From assembly GCA_945787425.1 (NCBI GenBank), contig CALZHO010000038.1, forward strand, positions 1 through 7,079: a stretch of DNA of 7,079 nucleotides, in the 5' to 3' direction. The stretch comes from an uncultured Bacteroidales bacterium. Its GTDB lineage: Bacteria; Bacteroidota; Bacteroidia; Bacteroidales; Paludibacteraceae. Positions within the stretch are counted from its first letter, which is position 1. The number at the start of each line of letters is the position of its first letter. The notes under the pieces are model-generated. The model had not been told where the DNA came from, searched no databases, and saw nothing but the letters and a program-made list of their open reading frames with translations. Shown here piece by piece: positions 6,102-7,079 of the stretch. Both the position numbers and the translations under genes were made by a program.

Positions 6102-6136
6102 AACTCAAAATTCATCATTTCAAATTCTTAATTTTC
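6102..6136. repeat. Five degenerate AT-rich heptamers abutting the mraZ start codon
   Basis: The sequence just upstream of the mraZ ATG reads in 7-bp phase on the plus strand: AACTCAA (6102-6108), AATTCAT, CATTTCA, AATTCTT and AATTTTC (6130-6136). All fit roughly MAYTYHW. As in the arrays before ftsL and mraY, the first unit touches the start codon, giving GTT-ATG on the coding strand. AT-richness makes a chance pattern possible. This stretch would be the mraZ 5' leader. Confidence 0.45.
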
Positions 6137-6148
6137 TGAATTCCGCTG

Positions 6149-6181
6149 CAAAGTTACAAAAAATATTTGATATTTCCCCAC
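6149..6181 (-). promoter_or_regulatory. mraZ/dcw operon promoter
   Basis: On the minus strand TAACTTTG (6156-6149) is an exact match to the Bacteroidota -7 consensus TAnnTTTG. The -33 position, about 19-24 bp further upstream, falls on GTGGGG and has no clear TTTG, so the promoter may be weak at -33 or regulated there. The predicted transcription start is near 6142, giving a leader of about 40 nt. No other TAnnTTTG was found for mraZ in the intergenic region. Confidence 0.75.
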
Positions 6182-6191
6182 TTTTCCCCAC
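6176..6191 (-). promoter_or_regulatory. Putative MraZ operator: two TGGGG repeats with 5-nt spacer
   Basis: On the minus strand TGGGG (6190-6186) and TGGGG (6180-6176) are separated by AAAAG, a 10-bp period. The spacing and core match the TGGGN-N5-TGGGN direct repeats known for E. coli MraZ, and the AAAAGTGG core resembles the mycoplasma MraZ box. The proximal copy covers the -33 region of the mraZ promoter, as expected for a repressor site. Binding is inferred. Confidence 0.7.
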
Positions 6192-6287
6192 AAAAAATGT
6201 TTCAATATGTTTTTAAGTATATTTTCAACAAAGTTTTCAACATCTTAAATGTCAGTTAATCAGTTTGTTATGAATATTATCTGAAAA

Positions 6288-6303
6288 GTGGTGAAAAGTG
6301 GGG
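6288..6303 (+). promoter_or_regulatory. Second, inverted MraZ-box-like pair
   Basis: On the plus strand TGGTG (6289-6293) and TGGGG (6299-6303) are again spaced by AAAAG with a 10-bp period. The 16 bases GTGGTGAAAAGTGGGG are complementary at 15 of 16 positions to 6176-6191. The pair therefore forms a long-range inverted repeat with the promoter-proximal operator. No gene start lies close enough on the plus strand to be an obvious separate target. Confidence 0.5.
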
Positions 6304-6376
6304 CATTATTGCTCTTTTTTATTCATCTGCTATTTTTTGTAATATACTACAATTGTTATCATTGTTTTCATTGGTG

Positions 6377-6444
6377 ATACCCCCCCCCGCTGCTTGTGTG
6401 CTTCGTCGCGTAACCGATACATATGAATACCCCGTGAATACCCC
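6377..6444. repeat. C9 homopolymer run and repeated ATACCCC motifs
   Basis: ATAC is followed by an uninterrupted run of nine C (6380-6388). Further along, TGAATACCCC occurs twice (6424-6433 and 6435-6444) with an 11-bp period. ATACCCC thus appears three times within 70 bp. On the minus strand the last copy contains GTGGGG, like the core of the MraZ boxes, but with an 11-bp period. A C9 run is prone to slipped-strand length changes. Confidence 0.6.
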
Positions 6445-6513
6445 ACGCCTCTTCCTAAAATGCTCCTAACCTGATCCTCGCCTCGACTTGTCCTCTATTG
6501 TATATCGTTTTCT

Positions 6514-6543
6514 CCTTATCGCGCACGCGCGTATATTATAAGG
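6514..6543. repeat. Alternating purine-pyrimidine tract inside an inverted repeat
   Basis: Positions 6520-6536 alternate strictly between pyrimidine and purine (17 bases, CG-rich then TA-rich). The core CGCGC-AC-GCGCG (6520-6531) is a near-perfect palindrome. It is flanked by CCTTAT (6514-6519) and ATAAGG (6538-6543), which are exact reverse complements. Such a tract favours Z-DNA or cruciform extrusion. It lacks the T-run of an intrinsic terminator. Confidence 0.55.
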
Positions 6544-6598
6544 AATATGGCAAAAGTATGCTGTAAAACATATTTTTTGCATTTTTTTGTGAAAAATA

Positions 6599-6630
6599 TT
6601 TGCGTATATGAAAAAAAAGTTGTAACTTTG
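6599..6630 (+). promoter_or_regulatory. Promoter of the rightward outer-membrane protein gene
   Basis: TTTG (6599-6602) and TAACTTTG (6623-6630) form a textbook Bacteroidota -33/-7 pair with a 20-nt spacer. Transcription should start near 6636, giving a leader of about 150 nt before the ATG at 6787. The -7 element and its flanks share the 13-mer TTGTAACTTTGCA with the mraZ promoter on the other strand. Confidence 0.8.
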
Positions 6631-6661
6631 CACGCATTTTGTTCTCAACTATAAGGAAATT

Positions 6662-6751
6662 ATGCGTAAATTATGAGGAGTACTATATACTTTTTTCTCA
6701 TGTTTCTATGTTAATGGTTTTATTATGAGGGGATTAGTGAAATGTTTGTAA
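6662..6751 (+). other. Leader RNA with four stop/start-overlapping mini-ORFs
   Basis: Four tiny ORFs form a chain, each start overlapping the previous stop: MRKL (6662-6676), MRSTIYFFLMFLC (6673-6714), MVLL (6714-6728) and MRGLVKCL (6725-6751). Overlaps are ATGA, TAATG and ATGA. The main gene starts 35 bp after the last stop. Whether any is translated is unknown; AT-rich leader sequence yields such ORFs readily, but an unbroken chain is notable. It could form an attenuation or coupling leader. Confidence 0.3.
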
Positions 6752-6786
6752 ATTGAAAAAATAGAAAGTTTTAAATATTTATTATA

Positions 6787-7079
6787 ATGAGAAGATTTTA
6801 CTGTTTGTTAATTACCTTATCCTTGGTGGTTTGTGCGGTTGCTCAAACTAAGGTTATGGGTACGGTATTAGAAGAAGCTGGCGTTGGAGCGATTGGTGCC
6901 AGCGTTGTGGCTGAAGGAACAACAGTAGGTACTGTTACGGACTTTGATGGTTTCTTTGAATTGACAGTGCCTGCGGGAGTAAAGAATCTTGTAATCTCCT
7001 ATGTGGGTTACAAAACAATCGTTACGCCAGTCAAACCTGAGGTCAAGACTACTGAGAAGAAGGAACTATCTGAATTAAA
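6787..7079 (+). CDS. Secreted protein with carboxypeptidase-regulatory-like domain, probably a TonB-dependent (SusC/RagA-type) outer-membrane receptor; 3' part cut off
   Basis: Only the first 97 codons are present. Residues 1-19 are a Sec signal peptide (basic MRR, hydrophobic core, cleavage expected after AVA before Gln20). Residues 22-77 form a CarboxypepD_reg-like beta-sandwich: KVMGTVLEE, GAIGASVVAEGTTVGTVTDFDGFFEL, then LVISYVGYKT. In Bacteroidota this domain typically precedes the plug of SusC/RagA-type TonB-dependent transporters, which import glycans or peptides across the outer membrane. The following segment (VTPVKPEVKTTEKKELSELK) is more charged than the usual linker to LEEVVVTA, so another outer-membrane or surface protein with this domain remains possible. 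It has its own promoter and points away from the dcw operon. The ATG is preceded by an A/T-rich stretch with no Shine-Dalgarno site. Confidence 0.8.
   Translation, partial: MRRFYCLLITLSLVVCAVAQTKVMGTVLEEAGVGAIGASVVAEGTTVGTVTDFDGFFELTVPAGVKNLVISYVGYKTIVTPVKPEVKTTEKKELSEL

Larger units (their letters stand above)
6102..6786. other. Divergent intergenic region (685 bp) without a protein gene
   Basis: This region separates the leftward dcw operon from the rightward outer-membrane protein gene. It is AT-rich except for a GC-rich island at about 6380-6535. Supported contents are the mraZ promoter and operator (6149-6191), a second inverted box pair (6288-6303), a C9 run with ATACCCC repeats (6377-6444), an alternating CG/TA tract (6520-6536), a plus-strand promoter (6599-6630) and a leader with mini-ORFs (6662-6751). 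No tRNA, rRNA or intrinsic terminator was recognised. A 60-codon minus-strand ORF (6466-6648) shows no protein-like features. Confidence 0.7.

Noticed and set aside
6222..6242. Two TTTTCAACA repeats (12-bp period) that look a little like DnaA boxes
   Set aside because: Each differs from TTATCCACA at two positions, and nothing else suggests an origin here.
6466..6648. 60-codon minus-strand ORF in the intergenic region
   Set aside because: Its sequence is low-complexity Phe/Ile/Tyr/Arg from AT-rich DNA and spans a strong plus-strand promoter and a Z-DNA-like tract. It has no TAnnTTTG promoter.

Overview
The window looks like chromosomal DNA of a Bacteroidota bacterium, most likely a Prevotella-like member of the Bacteroidales. 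The evidence is the gene order (mraZ-rsmH-ftsL-ftsI-murE-mraY), a Bacteroidota-type FtsL-like protein, two exact matches to the Bacteroidota promoter -7 element TAnnTTTG, no clear Shine-Dalgarno sites, and the start of a TonB/SusC-type outer-membrane protein. The genus is inferred from general resemblance, not from a search.

Layout. Positions 1-6101 hold the first part of the division and cell wall (dcw) cluster, all on the minus strand and read from right to left: mraZ, rsmH, ftsL, ftsI, murE and the first 277 codons of mraY, which runs off the left edge. Spacing is operon-like: gaps of 12, 40 and 21 bp, a 4-bp ATGA overlap between ftsI and murE, and 51 bp before mraY. Positions 6102-6786 are a 685-bp divergent intergenic region. 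It holds the mraZ promoter with TGGGG direct repeats that look like MraZ boxes, an inverted copy of them about 110 bp further away, a C9 run, a Z-DNA-prone alternating tract, a second promoter facing right, and a leader with four tiny overlapping ORFs. From 6787 a plus-strand gene encodes a secreted protein with a carboxypeptidase-regulatory-like domain and runs off the right edge.

How the genes work together. MraZ is the expected autoregulator of the cluster. RsmH methylates 16S rRNA. FtsL and FtsI are parts of the septal wall synthesis machine. MurE adds meso-diaminopimelate to the peptidoglycan precursor, and MraY transfers the finished precursor to the lipid carrier.

The most unusual signal is a family of degenerate 7-bp tandem repeats. 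Heptamer arrays sit directly against the start codons of ftsL, mraY and (more weakly) mraZ. Related heptamer blocks and GCGAAGC/GCAAAGC mini-hairpins also appear inside rsmH, which seems about 45-50 residues longer than usual, and possibly inside ftsI. This suggests a short repeat that spreads within the operon and is tolerated in frame inside essential genes. A second oddity is a slippery A-AAA-AAA heptamer at the ftsI stop codon, positioned so that a -1 shift would read straight into murE.
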